Source: Valencia hispanica (lineage: Eukaryota > Chordata > Actinopteri > Cyprinodontiformes > Valenciidae). From it: a stretch of 64,000 nucleotides of DNA. The translations under genes and the position numbers were made by a program. Below, piece after piece: positions 23,701 through 31,603 of the stretch. Every line of letters starts with the position of its first letter. The first letter of the stretch is position 1. Under the pieces are notes generated by a model. It was given only the letters and a program-made list of their open reading frames with translations, ran no database searches and was not told the origin of the DNA. Where the stretch lies: positions 32,120,798 through 32,184,797 of the forward strand of contig OY747705.1 in NCBI GenBank assembly GCA_963556495.2. The letters run 5' to 3'.

Positions 23701-26665
23701 TCTATTAGCATACCCAGGTTTCTATTGCCCTCATTCCTTCAGCTTCTATGTGGAAGATGTGTTTTTGGTCTGCAACTTTTGGGGTGACGCTAGCAGCTAA
23801 TGAAAACGCCTATCTCTGCCTGTAATAAAACATACTAATCTGTTCTTATTGAAACCTCCTTCCTCTCTGTTCTTTGTTCAGAACTTGGTGTGAACACACT
23901 ATCAGAAAACACAGAGTCCCTGACAAAAGTATTTGCAGATGTTTAACTGTGTGAATGAGAATATCCCACGATTTAGAAGGATTGTCTTGAATCGAGGGAG
24001 CTAAATATTTGTTAGCAGATCATGTAAGGAGGATCTTTGAAGGTGTCCAGTGTAGAATCGCCAATACAGTGATGAAGGAGTTTTAGGTAATCCTCATGAT
24101 CCTGGGTACTATGTTGTTCTGGGCTTCAGCCTCCCTAAGTGAACTGTCCTTTAGGCACTTATCAGACTAAATTGACCACAGCCTACTTCATGGGTAATTA
24201 TGTTACATAATTAGTATACACTCAGTACCTGAGATAAGGATTTCAAAAGGGCTATTTCCTCCAGAAGGAACTGAGCATGTGATTTTAATTTACTCCAAAC
24301 CTTTTACATTGCGTGGCTGATTATGAAATAACAATAACAATTATCCCGTTGTCTGGATGAAGGTATTTGTTGGACCACATCAGAGGCTTACAATAAAAAT
24401 AATTATTGATTGTATAGTCCCCTTGTAGTTTAAATGCAAGCCTGAACTCAATATTAATGTTATTAGAGGTGCACAATATAAAAAAAATATTTATCATCAT
24501 TTCAAAACCAGCGTGTGTCAGTATTGATATTGCAAATGAAGGTTTAAATGGAGTGTTTGTTGGCTGTTCCCAGTCTTACATTCTTGCTTTGGATTCCAAT
24601 GATATGTTTAGTCTTTTGGATGTAGCTTCACTGCAGTAGATGCTTAGAGCAGACAGAAAAAAGTGGATAAAATGCTAGAGGTCAGAGTTAGTGTTGAGAT
24701 ATGTTATTGTGAACTTATGCTGACTAATATCAGCAATATCTCAATAGTATGACTTCTTAATACTTTATAGTCCTAACAGTAATATAAAGATTTGCAAATT
24801 ACTAAGTATGTTTTAGTCAAGTTAGTCTTGCTTTCCATTCAGTATAAGAAATATAGACAAGTCTAAATAAAATTAGACTACACTTGTATCAGTTTGTTTG
24901 GCCTGTTATCAGTGTGATATTTTTCTAAGTGCAACCTTCTCTCACTTTATTTCTTTTCTCCCTTTTAGCCGACAAGAAGGCAATCTTTAACTCCCCCCTT
25001 ACCCAACACTATTTCCTGGGAGGAATATATCTCTGCAGACAATGGAAGGTTAGTGTTTAAATCTTGCTTTGTGAAAGAAAAATGATTTTATACATAAGAT
25101 TCTTAAGAAGCGTACATAAATTTAACTTAAATGATCAATATGTAAAGAATTTTTATTGACTACATGATGACATATTTTGAGATGTATCTATGTGTGTTGC
25201 ATCTCTCTCATCAGAGCACCTCATTTAGGAAGGGAGCTGGTCTGCAAAGAGAGCAAGAAAAACTTCAAAGCCACGATAGCCATGAGTCAAGACTTCCCTC
25301 TGGGCATCGAATCGTGAGTGTTTATTTTAAGCTGCCCTCCAGACAGTTGTTAAATACCCTAGTGGTGATCTGACTCTAATTAGTTCAAATAGGAAAGAAA
25401 AGTTGACTTGTTCAGTGACAGTGAGAAGTTTATATGCACTCTTTATAGGCATGAATGTCATATTGTCCAAGCTTCAACCATACAATCCAAAATGCCCCCA
25501 GCTTTGTGGTGTAGTTTATGGTCTGACTAGAGAAACTGAACTGAGCTTAAACCTCAGTGAGAAGGAGAATACTTAGAGCAGTCAGGGCAAGCCTTTTATT
25601 TTCCCTTAAGATCCCAGAGGGAACTTAATTTCCCTCTGGGATCAATAAAGTATTTTTGAATTGAATTGAATTGAATTTTATGCATAATTAAATTAAATTA
25701 AAAATGCTTTATATTGATCCCAGAGGGAAATTAAGTACTGTTGTAGCTCATATTATTTAATTCTTCAAGGAGTTGTAGATCTTGATGGCTGTGGGCAGGA
25801 AGGATCTCCTGTAGCGGCCTGTGTTGCAGCAAACTTATAAACACTGTACCAACTCTCAGCACGTTGGTGGTGGTGCACCCACTGGTGCTTTGCATAAAAG
25901 TTGGTTATGGTTCTTAAAGGCAACCAGTTCTAATGGGCTCTATTATTTCTCTGGGTAAGAGCCAGATATTAAACCAGGACCTTTTGGTGGCTACCAAAAG
26001 CACTAGGTTTCTCTTAAACCTGCAAAGTGACATTTATTATGATAGTAGGGGTCTATGAATATATTTCAGACTATAAGCATAAATTTGGCCTTGTGTCCAG
26101 TAAAAAAAACTACACTAGATTCTTAATCAACTTTTTCACCTAATTCTTTAGCAGTCCATCCTTAAGAAGAATTCAATCAAATAATTTAAAACCTAAAAAT
26201 ATGACATTCATGTTGATCTGGAGTGTAAATAAGGGTTTTACCTGCACTGTGTATTCATAGATTGTATTTCTTGTTGATCTAGTCAAATCTGTAAAGATGA
26301 TTTCTTCTACCCTCCTTCAGGTTACTGAATGTCCTGGAGGTGATTGCACCCTTCAAGCACTTTAATAAACTCAGGGAGTTTGTTCAGATGAAGCTCCCCC
26401 CCGGCTTTCCTGTCAAACTTGGTAAGCAGACAACCACTCCAGACCGTAATAACTCAGCGGTTTCGGGAATGGGAGAAATATTTTCATTTTATTCAGTGAA
26501 ATGTTTTTCTGATTGTACTTATGGTTTCCTGCAGACATCCCCGTCTTTCCTACCATCACAGCCACAGTCACGTTTCAGGAGTTTCGCTACGATGAGTTTG
26601 ATGAATCCATTTTTACCATTCCCACTGACTACAAAGAAGACCCAAGCCGCTTCCCTGACCTTTAA
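8712..26665 (+). CDS. ANKRD13C: ANKRD13C, ankyrin repeat domain 13C (3' part, ten exons)
   Basis: Joined exons 8712-8797, 10029-10074, 10787-10853, 11975-12119, 17956-18087, 19907-20068, 24969-25048, 25215-25313, 26321-26421 and 26535-26665 give one open frame of 348 residues plus stop, with every intron GT-AG and phases compatible. The protein reads from a TALLRKLKQQ segment through D-T-T-L-I-D-F-T-D-M-K-C-Q-R-G-D, the acidic METEEEVDILMSS, RRQSLTPP and SWEEYIS, to the end YKEDPSRFPDL, which I recognise as vertebrate ANKRD13C (541 residues in human). This part is the GPCR-chaperone domain. The ankyrin repeats are encoded upstream. The human protein is an ER-membrane-associated chaperone that controls GPCR biogenesis and exit from the ER. 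Unlike ANKRD13A/B/D it ends without ubiquitin-interacting motifs, as here. It converges with SRSF11. Confidence 0.95.
8962..9180. mobile_element. Tc1-like remnant in ANKRD13C intron
   Basis: 'aaatgtttacacacactg' near 8975 and 'aaaatcagaagtttacacaca' near 9140 are typical Tc1 terminal sequence, separated by only about 150 bp. This is a small deletion derivative or two fragments. Intronic sequence on to 10028 shows nothing else firm. Confidence 0.5.
10029..10074 (+). CDS. ANKRD13C: ANKRD13C exon (LGDFYLELHWDFQSW)
   Basis: The acceptor is 'atctacag' and the donor 'gtaagt'. This 46-nt micro-exon gives 15 codons plus one base. The peptide LGDFYLELHWDFQSW is a conserved signature of the ANKRD13 chaperone domain start. 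Confidence 0.95.
10125..10335 (-). mobile_element. Tc1-like remnant
   Basis: 'gtcatgtttcaacctcaaacctcagtgtattttactggg...' is a diverged copy of a Tc1 family terminus. The same family end is seen near 20455 and 22270 ('gaccaacacaaagt'). No frame is retained. Confidence 0.55.
10787..10853 (+). CDS. ANKRD13C: ANKRD13C exon (VPLLSRILPSDACKIYKQGINI)
   Basis: The acceptor is 'cctgttgcag' and the donor 'gtgaga'. It is 67 nt and split at both ends: the first codon joins to V, the last to R. It reads PLLSRILPSDACKIYKQG. The longer ORF through 10676-11023 is in another frame and is a shadow. Confidence 0.94.
11975..12119 (+). CDS. ANKRD13C: ANKRD13C exon (LDTTLIDF...RIHHE)
   Basis: The acceptor is 'gggtatag' and the donor 'gtgagt'. 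It encodes LDTTLIDFTDMKCQRGDLSF and then an asparagine/alanine loop, ESFVVLDNEQKVYQRIHHE. The substitution GNAIP, where human has GDAAP, is the only notable difference I recall. Confidence 0.95.
12240..13990 (+). mobile_element. Tc1-like transposon, degenerate, with a nested SINE
   Basis: Segments in order match a Tc1 transposase gene read on the + strand: a helix-turn-helix part around 12850-12900 (CTTCAAGAGCCACCACACA), 'tacctgggctaaagaggaaaatga' at about 12975, 'ggactgttgcttag' at about 13000, then after the SINE (13068-13370) 'gtctgggggaagagagtggagg' and 'agtttccacagtcggtgatgat'. The C-terminal part runs to about 13770. Many frameshifts and stops are present. The stretch 12545-12720 does not fit and may be a further insertion. 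It lies in the ANKRD13C intron between 12119 and 17956. Confidence 0.7.
13068..13370 (-). mobile_element. tRNA-derived SINE, reverse orientation, inside a Tc1 remnant
   Basis: Read on the minus strand, the head begins near 13370 with an A-box ('tgtagttcagtggtagag') followed by a B-box-like 'ggtttcgattcc' near 13307-13318. Its tail at 13075-13140 has 'tgtaaagtgctttgagg...' and ends in AAT repeats. It splits the Tc1 gene between 'tatgtggg' and 'aaaggtccc'. The transposase sequence continues on both sides, so the SINE inserted later. Confidence 0.75.
14090..14672 (+). mobile_element. Rex3 (RTE-type) LINE, 5'-truncated 3' end
   Basis: It begins at the 'ggaaaaatggagcaagaggtcgatag' part of Rex3 and aligns by eye to the copy at 54395-54980: [13 protein letters not shown], [20 protein letters not shown] and [15 protein letters not shown] are all readable. 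It is frameshifted (14099-14287 and 14250-14615 are successive frames) and ends in a short GGATAGATGG tail. Only about 580 bp of the roughly 3.3-kb element remains. Confidence 0.85.
14735..16842 (+). mobile_element. L2-clade LINE, reverse-transcriptase half and 3' UTR
   Basis: Frame 14778-15653 encodes an RT: DPIPTSFFKQF, VVRPLLKKSNLD, FRPVSNLPFLSKVLEK, LLDVSAAFDTVDH, GVPQGSILGPVLFNLYM and the catalytic YADDTQLY. Frame 15650-16063 continues after a frameshift with FDSELTF, RPILSRTNTETLMHAF and DYCNALLSGLP. The C-terminus is broken again near 16060. The 3' UTR runs to 'aataaagtttgatttgatttgatt', a (TTTGA)n-type tail. Copies of the same family lie at 56889-57510 and 62435-63342, both inverted. 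The endonuclease half is missing (5'-truncated). Confidence 0.9.
14778..15653 (+). pseudogene. L2 reverse transcriptase fragment
   Basis: A 291-codon frame covers RT motifs from the fingers to just past the YADD active site and is the longest intact piece of this LINE. It starts at the truncation point, has no endonuclease, and loses frame at 15650. It is not expected to be functional alone. Confidence 0.85.
16850..17922 (-). mobile_element. Tc1-like transposon, inverted, degenerate
   Basis: Read on the minus strand it carries the usual Tc1 blocks in reverse: 'aagtatgggggtggcatcatc' (near 16998-17020), 'tcctgtgatctgatgaaatga' near 17110-17130, and 'gacaaacaagaaagcc'-type sequence near 17553. 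The right terminus reads 'tgtaaatgtctggtttgaac' at 17900-17920, like the termini of the 27221-27954 element. Frames are broken throughout. Its right end is only about 33 bp from the ANKRD13C exon at 17956. Confidence 0.75.
17956..18087 (+). CDS. ANKRD13C: ANKRD13C exon (ESEMETEEEVDIL...FREDKT)
   Basis: The acceptor is 'tttgtcctcatag' and the donor 'gttagt'. It encodes 44 codons in phase 0: ESEMETEEEVDILMSSDVYS then ATLSTKSITFSRAQTGWLF and REDKT. The GT-TAG donor is weaker than its neighbours' donors. Confidence 0.95.
18400..19560 (-). mobile_element. DNA-transposon remnant (Tc1-like), split by a SINE
   Basis: 'ggtcctgctgcagcaaaacatcccaaaaccatgacac' and 'catctccatgcttcacaag' near 18990-19050 are the inverse of a transposase block typical of teleost Tc1-type elements, also seen at 51030-51090. 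The left part (18400-18605) and right part (18835-19200) read as one element interrupted by the SINE at 18611-18834. Ends are not sharp. Confidence 0.45.
18611..18834 (+). mobile_element. tRNA-derived SINE
   Basis: The head has a pol III A-box 'tagctcagtgg' (18620-18630) and B-box 'ggttcgattcc' (18665-18675), 34 bp apart as in a tRNA. A SINE body follows, with 'gtgcccctgggcaaggcac' and the tail 'ttcagtccatttaccatttac'. It is not a tRNA gene because no acceptor stem closes and the transcript region runs on for about 150 bp. The copy at 20200-20445 is a diverged relative. Confidence 0.8.
19907..20068 (+). CDS. ANKRD13C: ANKRD13C exon (ERVGNFLADFY...LIEQNFE)
   Basis: The acceptor is 'ttctatctccag' and the donor 'gtgaag'. 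It gives 54 codons in phase 0: ERVGNFLADFYSVNGLVLES, RKRREHLSEEDILRNKAIME, SLSKGGNLIEQNFE. This is highly conserved with the vertebrate protein. Confidence 0.95.
20200..20445 (+). mobile_element. Diverged tRNA-derived SINE
   Basis: 'ggctcactggaagagtag' is a decayed A-box, 'gttgcagcttcctccccg' matches the post-B-box region of the SINE at 18611, and the tail 'agtttagtccatttacc' is nearly the same as that copy's tail. The B-box itself is lost. Confidence 0.6.
20455..20830 (-). mobile_element. Tc1-like remnant
   Basis: The left end 'attttatgttatagaccaacacaa' and the phrase 'attcagccccctgagtcattactttgtaca' (20563-20592) followed by 'gctgcaattacagctgcaag' are typical Tc1 3' end sequence read in reverse. 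The same block occurs at 22605-22675. No coding frame survives. Confidence 0.65.
21089..21103 (-). promoter_or_regulatory. CTCF-like motif
   Basis: On the minus strand it reads CCACAAGATGGCAGT, fitting the CTCF core CCASNAGRKGGCRS. It lies in the ANKRD13C intron between exons 19907 and 24969. A second motif in the same orientation is at 23593. A sequence match does not prove occupancy. Confidence 0.4.
21140..22250. other. ANKRD13C intron, nothing recognised
   Basis: Mixed-composition intronic sequence without recognisable exon or repeat. The open frames at 21180-21371 and 22095-22382 lack motifs. Confidence 0.4.
22255..23130 (-). mobile_element. Tc1-like transposon, inverted, degenerate
   Basis: The left end 'gtggaccaacacaaagtat' and the right end 'ataaaatcccaataaaatac' are the two family termini, and 'cctcccagcatgatgctgcc' followed by 'accaccatgttttatagtgg' (22893-22930) is the inverse of the transposase GGGSIMLWG-type block. 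'ctctggctgcaccatggagtgatc' also fits. This is one old, nearly full-span copy of about 0.9 kb with no open frame. Confidence 0.7.
23191..23230. repeat. Exact 20-bp tandem duplication
   Basis: The unit CTGATAGTCATACTAACCTG occurs twice with no spacer (23191-23210 and 23211-23230). It is in an intron. Confidence 0.9.
23231..24968. other. ANKRD13C intron, mostly unrecognised
   Basis: It holds a CTCF-like motif at 23593-23608 and a short 'gaggtgcacaatata' stretch near 24467 that resembles a common MITE end. Nothing else is supported. Confidence 0.4.
23593..23608 (-). promoter_or_regulatory. CTCF-like motif
   Basis: On the minus strand it reads CCACAAGAGGGCAGCA, a strong fit to the CTCF core. It lies 2.5 kb from and in the same orientation as the motif at 21089. 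Confidence 0.45.
24969..25048 (+). CDS. ANKRD13C: ANKRD13C exon (PTRRQSLTPPLPNTISWEEYIS)
   Basis: The acceptor is 'tctcccttttag' and the donor 'gttagt'. It encodes RRQSLTPPLPNTISWEEYIS and then ADNG, ending in phase 2. The SLTPP stretch is the probable phosphorylated linker known from the family. Confidence 0.94.
25215..25313 (+). CDS. ANKRD13C: ANKRD13C exon (APHLGRELVCKES...PLGIE)
   Basis: The acceptor is 'ctctctcatcag' and the donor 'gtgagt'. It encodes APHLGRELVCKESKKNFKAT then IAMSQDFPLGIE, with both end codons split. The track frame starting at 25164 is a different reading frame. Confidence 0.95.
25606..25860. mobile_element. Two Rex1-type LINE 3' ends, tail to tail
   Basis: On the + strand 25606-25675 ends 'ccctctgggatcaataaagt' plus a GAATT microtail. 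On the minus strand 25690-25860 gives the inverse: 'gctacaggagatccttcctg', 'cccacagccatcaagatcta', a 3' tail ending at 'gggatcaata'. The coding part of the minus copy (RYRRSFLP-type C-terminus) matches the Rex1-like end at 63900-63930. Together they form an imperfect palindrome. Confidence 0.65.
26321..26421 (+). CDS. ANKRD13C: ANKRD13C exon (LLNVLEVIAPFKHF...FPVKL)
   Basis: The acceptor is 'cctccttcag' and the donor 'gtaagc'. It encodes LLNVLEVIAPFKHFNKLREF then VQMKLPPGFPVKL. Both ends split codons. Confidence 0.95.
26535..26665 (+). CDS. ANKRD13C: ANKRD13C last coding exon and stop
   Basis: The acceptor is 'ggtttcctgcag'. It encodes DIPVFPTITATVTFQEFRYD, EFDESIFTIPTDYKEDPSRF and PDL, then TAA at 26663-26665. 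The end PSRFPDL matches the vertebrate ANKRD13C C-terminus, which fixes the paralogue. Confidence 0.96.
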
Positions 26666-27220
26666 CCTCTCGCCTTGGACTTTGACGTTAATCCTACAAA
26701 ACATACCTTTTATGAATGGAAAACGTCACACACTCAGACTCTGAACACATTCTGTACAGGAGCAGGATGAGCAGACACACAGGAACAACTTTACAGAGGG
26801 GTTGACCCAAGTCGATGTGAACATGTGTTGAGCTGTTGCTGATTCTTACTCTAACCTCCAAATCAAATCTGACGCAATGCAGCAGCAAGTGTAGGTAACG
26901 GAGATTTTTCCTCCGCCAAAGGGCATTGAAGTGGAAAAAAATGGCAGCAGAGCAGGTAAGCTTTATTTATATGAGGTAAGAGTAGAATTAAGAACTACCA
27001 GTTCAGTTGACGCTTTGTACTGTATTTAAGTATGTAAGTGTTGTTTATAAAGGGACTGTGTCTAACTGACATGTAGTAACGCACTGATAATGTTTGAGAT
27101 GCTTTACAGGAAGTCTGTTCAGAATTTATTTTAGGTTCTTGTATTATTTGAGCACAGTGGACAAAACAATCTGCAAATGCAAAAAACTTTTACAGTCCAT
27201 AAAAAGAGTACAATCATATA

Positions 27221-27954
27221 CCGTTGAAACCACATATTTATATACGTCGTAAAAAAAAAGACAACTTTATTTTTCTACTGACATTTCTTTTCTGTTTTAG
27301 ATCTTTTAAGGTTAACAAAATTGTTTCTGGAATAAAAAAAAATAATCTTTTTTAACTTTCTTCTAAAAATATGCCATTCATAGTATTTTGTTCTAGTATT
27401 TTCTACACTATATGACTTGAGTCGAGTTAAAAGGCTTTAAATATTTTGGTGTTGTTGTTCACAAGGGATGGTAGGACCAAGGGGAAGATGGGCCACTTCC
27501 TTCTGGGGTTTATATGCACATTTCGACCAAAACACGTTCAAACACGCACTTGTGTAAGTGTGCAGTTCTCTTCCCAATATCAATATCTTGGCTGATTTAA
27601 TTTGATTTTTCCATGATGTCACACAAGGTAGGATTAGTTTGAGATGTTACTATAAAATACATCCACAGGTGAGCTTTGAATTAACTCAGATGTTCTGTAT
27701 TAACTATTATAAGCTTACAAAGACATCACCTGGGCCAACCCAAATTGTTAAAAGGTATAATATTATTAGTGTATGTAAATGTAGTTTGATGAAATTAATA
27801 CAATTAAGATCTCATTCTGGTATTTATCAAATATAAATCTTTTTTGTTATGCTAATTGATTTAAAATGGGATAGTTTTTGTCTGGTTTAATGTCGCAGTG
27901 AAAAATAAATGGTTGTCTTTTTATACAGCGTGTGTAAATATCTGGTTTCAACTT
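27221..27954 (-). mobile_element. 734-bp non-autonomous Tc1-like element with TA target duplication
   Basis: The left terminus 'gttgaaaccacatatttata' (27223-27242) pairs with the right terminus 'aaatatctggtttcaac' (to 27952) as an inverted repeat with few mismatches. TA dinucleotides flank both sides (27219-27220 and 27955-27956). Inside are reversed Tc1 pieces such as 'aaaatacatccacaggtg' (27653-27670), also present in the longer relative at 16850-17922. The transposase is largely deleted. Confidence 0.75.
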
Positions 27955-29359
27955 TAAATAATTTTTATGTTTATTTAATTATTTCTATCTATCTATTTCT
28001 ATCTAATCAGTAAATATGATCAAATATTTACTGAATAAAAATACAGTTAATGACAATTGTACATTTGGGAAAATAAGTGCTTTTTTAAAGTCAAAATCAA
28101 CTTTAAAAAAAACCAAAACATATTTCCTCCTCTGCACATTACAGGAATGTGTAATTGTTTGTGTTCAGCAATGATTTTCACAGGCATGGGGTCGTATTAC
28201 TCTACACTTAGTCACTATTTAGATTCTCTAGGACTATTCCTATTCGGTTGAAAGACACTTGTTTTGTGATATGAAACCTTCAGTTCAGTTTTGAAACATC
28301 GAAGTTGCAACTGCAGATCTTTACGGTACATCAGTCTCAATAAGCGGCAGTGAGTCTTAAGTTGTGCTAATTAAACCTGTTGTTTTTTATTTAACCTTTT
28401 TAAACCATGTAACAAACTTGTTCAGACAGGTTCTATATAGAGAACACATAGATTTTAAGGTCTTTGATTATTACAGTATACAAGCAGATTTAACACATAG
28501 AACCAGGGCTTTTCCTCTGTGTGGTTTATTTTTTTGGTTTTATGGGTATTGGTTTGTCTTTTTCAATTCTTTAACTGACAAGAAGGTAATTTCATTTTTT
28601 TAATGTAGCATCCGGGGAAATATGTTTAAACTCTTAATGGTTGTTGTGGTACATTTTTGTACGTATTTGTTTAAATAAGCAGTAATCTCTGAATTGTTCT
28701 TTTATTTTTCCTTAAATAATGTACCATACATCTCTCTCTGATAAAATTATTTGAGGTTGTGTAAAAAAAAAAGAAGCACAAAACACTTGCAAAGATTCTG
28801 TCTGAAAGAGGAAACACAGAAATTGATTAACTTCTCGTTTGTAGATGTTCCTGTTGTACAGGTGGATCAGTCATTCAGCAAACGTGGCTTATATTTAAAT
28901 TCAGTTTTCTTTGTTTTATGACATTCCATACTTACAGATCGGTTCAGCTGGTGGATGTGTGCCTCTTCATCCATTTCAGTGTTTTATTTCATTTCCTGAC
29001 TCCAGTTGCTCCAATTCTACATGTTTTCTGTAGAAATTTCTTCATGGAACTACGTCAGTTGTACAACAAAAACTGTTGTATAAGTCTGCAACACTATTTT
29101 CATATAAAATATACTAAAAAATAAAAATCCTCATATCTAACGTTCTGATTTTCATGCTTTTCCACTTTTATTAATGCTGTTTACTTCTCATAATTACTAA
29201 TATTCACAAATAAACTTTAGGAAACAACTTCATTCTGTTTGACAAAAATATTTTTAAATTGATTTTTTTTATCTTCTGCCATTTTCTTTGCTTCCTTGTA
29301 AAATATACCAAAGTACATATTTTCTATCAAACATATATTTTTAAATGTTTCAGAAGTGT

Positions 29360-30355
29360 AGAAATTAAGTGTTGTGAAAAAGTTTTGTTTTTTTCACACT
29401 TTCATCCTATGTTTTGCTACAGCTGAATCAGTTAATACAATGCTAAATGTTTCCAAATGACACACTTTAGTGTTAACTCGAGCTCTCTTTTTTATTTTTT
29501 ATAACCCCAAATTTTTTTGGTGGGGCTGTTTAATTGATTCAAATGCATTTTAATATCAAACATAAGTTGTTTAAGTACAAAGAGCTGCATTCAGACTATA
29601 ATTCCTTTTATTGAGGGAAAAAGCTATACCAACCTGGCCTTTTTTGAAAGATGTGTATCCCGTTATATCTGGTGATAAACCAACTCAGTCAAGCATGGTA
29701 ATGGTAGTGTGATGGTCTGGGACTGTTTTGCTGCTCATGGCCTGAAGAAGAATGTTTAGTTTTCAAGCATTTTGGTTATACAGCTGGACAGTGATCCAAA
29801 GCACAACAAGTCCACCTCTGAATTGTTTTGGGTGGCTGAAGCCCAAACTTAAATCAAAGTGAGATGGTTAGGCATGAAAAAGGAGTACTTCTTCCTGTGA
29901 CCTCCTGGGTGAGTCTTGGAGGAGCTCTTGGGTGTCATTTTGGTAGGTTACTCACTTTTAAGACTCAAAACCTTAGAAATGACTACATAAACTTTTTTTC
30001 ATACTCATAGATGCCATTGACTTTGTTTCACATTTTGTTCTTGAAGTCCTTAACGTAAGGCTGTGATGTTTCTAAGATGTTCTAACCTGTTTGATAGTGT
30101 TAGGTTGTATTTAGAGTGACTGACTGTATAGGTCGGTCAAAAATCACACCTTGATGTAATTGGTGCCCAAGAACTTGTAGTTAATCATGGTTAATTCAGG
30201 TTGGTTTGGACAGTTTTTTTCCACTTCATTAATGAAATAATTTAAAAACCGATTTTTGTTTAAACTCTGGTTTGATAATCTGAAGCATTTAAGTGTGACA
30301 AAAATGCAAAAACTGAAGAAATATGTAAGGGGGCAAATAATTTTCACAGAAGTGT
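29360..30355 (+). mobile_element. Tc1-like transposon remnant
   Basis: Near 29690-29740 'tcaagcatggtaatggtagtgtgatggtctgggactgttttg' carries the transposase block encoding GxVMVWDCF in + orientation. 'gctggacagtgatccaaagcacaacaagtcc' near 29783 is the second catalytic-aspartate block. 'gggggcaaataattttcaca' near 30331 is the 3' family end. Frames are broken. Confidence 0.75.
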
Positions 30356-31396
30356 ATTTAAAATCATGATCATCTCACTTAACGGTAAAACAAGTAGAAG
30401 TGCAGAACACTAAATGACCTGACAATATTAAATATGGATTTCTGGTGGCAGGTTGGAGATCTGCAAGCCTGACTCCTCTTATAACTGGTGTCTGCAGGTT
30501 ATCCTTCTTGCGCTCATGAATCAGTTCTTCAGCCACCCAATTATTTAGACAGTGCTTTTATTTAAAACCCGGTTTTCATCGTTTGATGACATTCCTTAAT
30601 ACAGTAATATTCAACGTGTGTGTGTGCCTCTTGACCCAATTCGACTTCTAATTTGATCTGACACCTCTTCCTGACTTCAGCTGTTCCAATCTTACACATT
30701 TGCTGTGGGAATTTATATCAATTATACAGCAAAAACTGCAACAGTAAGTCCATAAAACATACCAAAAAAACAGTGGAAACAGTGTGGACTACATTGTGTT
30801 GGTAATCTATAGTACTTCAAAAGCACACATATACTTCCAGAAATATCAAATCATTTTAACCGCAAAAATGTTGATATATTAGTTAATCAACTTTTACTGC
30901 TCTACCTCAAGTAGAGTTGTAGCCACTTTGTTTTGTATCTGTCAAAAATCGTATTGGAGACTGTTCACATATAGATCTACAATATATGGTAAAAAGTTTC
31001 ATGACAGCGGATTATAGTTCAATCTTAACTTTGACATAGTTTAAAGAAACATGGTGCTGGTTGATAAATGATAAGGAAAGAATTACGTCTAGACAAGAAT
31101 GATAGGTAAAAGCATCCTACTTAAAAAGTTGAATATTCAGCTTTCAGGATAACTACAAAGCATAAAAAAGAACTATCTAAACCAAGGGCATAAATAATAG
31201 TTTAAAACCCCCATTTCATGTAATTTGTATTTTAGTCCTGATCTCATCCTTACAAAAATGGTCACGTCTAGACCCCCCCATCCACAAGAACTCTACTGTT
31301 AAGATAAAAACCCGCTAACAGTGATCAGGCACAAACATAATGTGGTCCATATTAGGAATATGAAAAGGACTCAATAGATGGTGGCACAGAAAATTC

Positions 31397-31603
31397 CTAG
31401 TCGCTCATCTCCATGTCCTCCTGATGGCGATCGTCTCCGTTTACTTTGGATCTTTTGGACGCTCGACGCTCATCTCTCTCCACCTCCTCCTGATCTTTGG
31501 GAGACGACACAGAATCTGATTCGCTCCTCCTCTCTTCTTCTTCCTCCTCTTCTCCTTTATTACTGTTGTAGCCTTGCTCCTCTTCATCGTAGTCCCGTGT
31601 AAC
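31397..31603 (-). CDS. SRSF11: SRSF11 last coding exon (acidic tail, stop)
   Basis: The acceptor on the minus strand is 'gcgttacag'. It encodes VTRDYDEEEQGYNSNKGEEE then EEE, RRSESDSVSSPKDQEEVE, RDERRASKRSKVNGDDRHQE and DMEMSD, and the stop TAG is at 31399-31397. Confidence 0.94.
   Translation of the reverse strand, partial: VTRDYDEEEQGYNSNKGEEEEEEERRSESDSVSSPKDQEEVERDERRASKRSKVNGDDRHQEDMEMSD

Larger units (their letters stand above)
26666..31396. other. 3' UTR/intergenic space between convergent ANKRD13C and SRSF11
   Basis: No coding exon is seen. Candidate AATAAA signals for ANKRD13C occur at several places (for example near 27903, 28035 and 29117), so the 3' UTR length is undetermined. 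For SRSF11 a TTTATT (AATAAA on its strand) lies near 30557. The stretch also contains the Tc1 pieces at 27221-27954 and 29360-30355. The rest is AT-rich and unrecognised. Confidence 0.55.
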
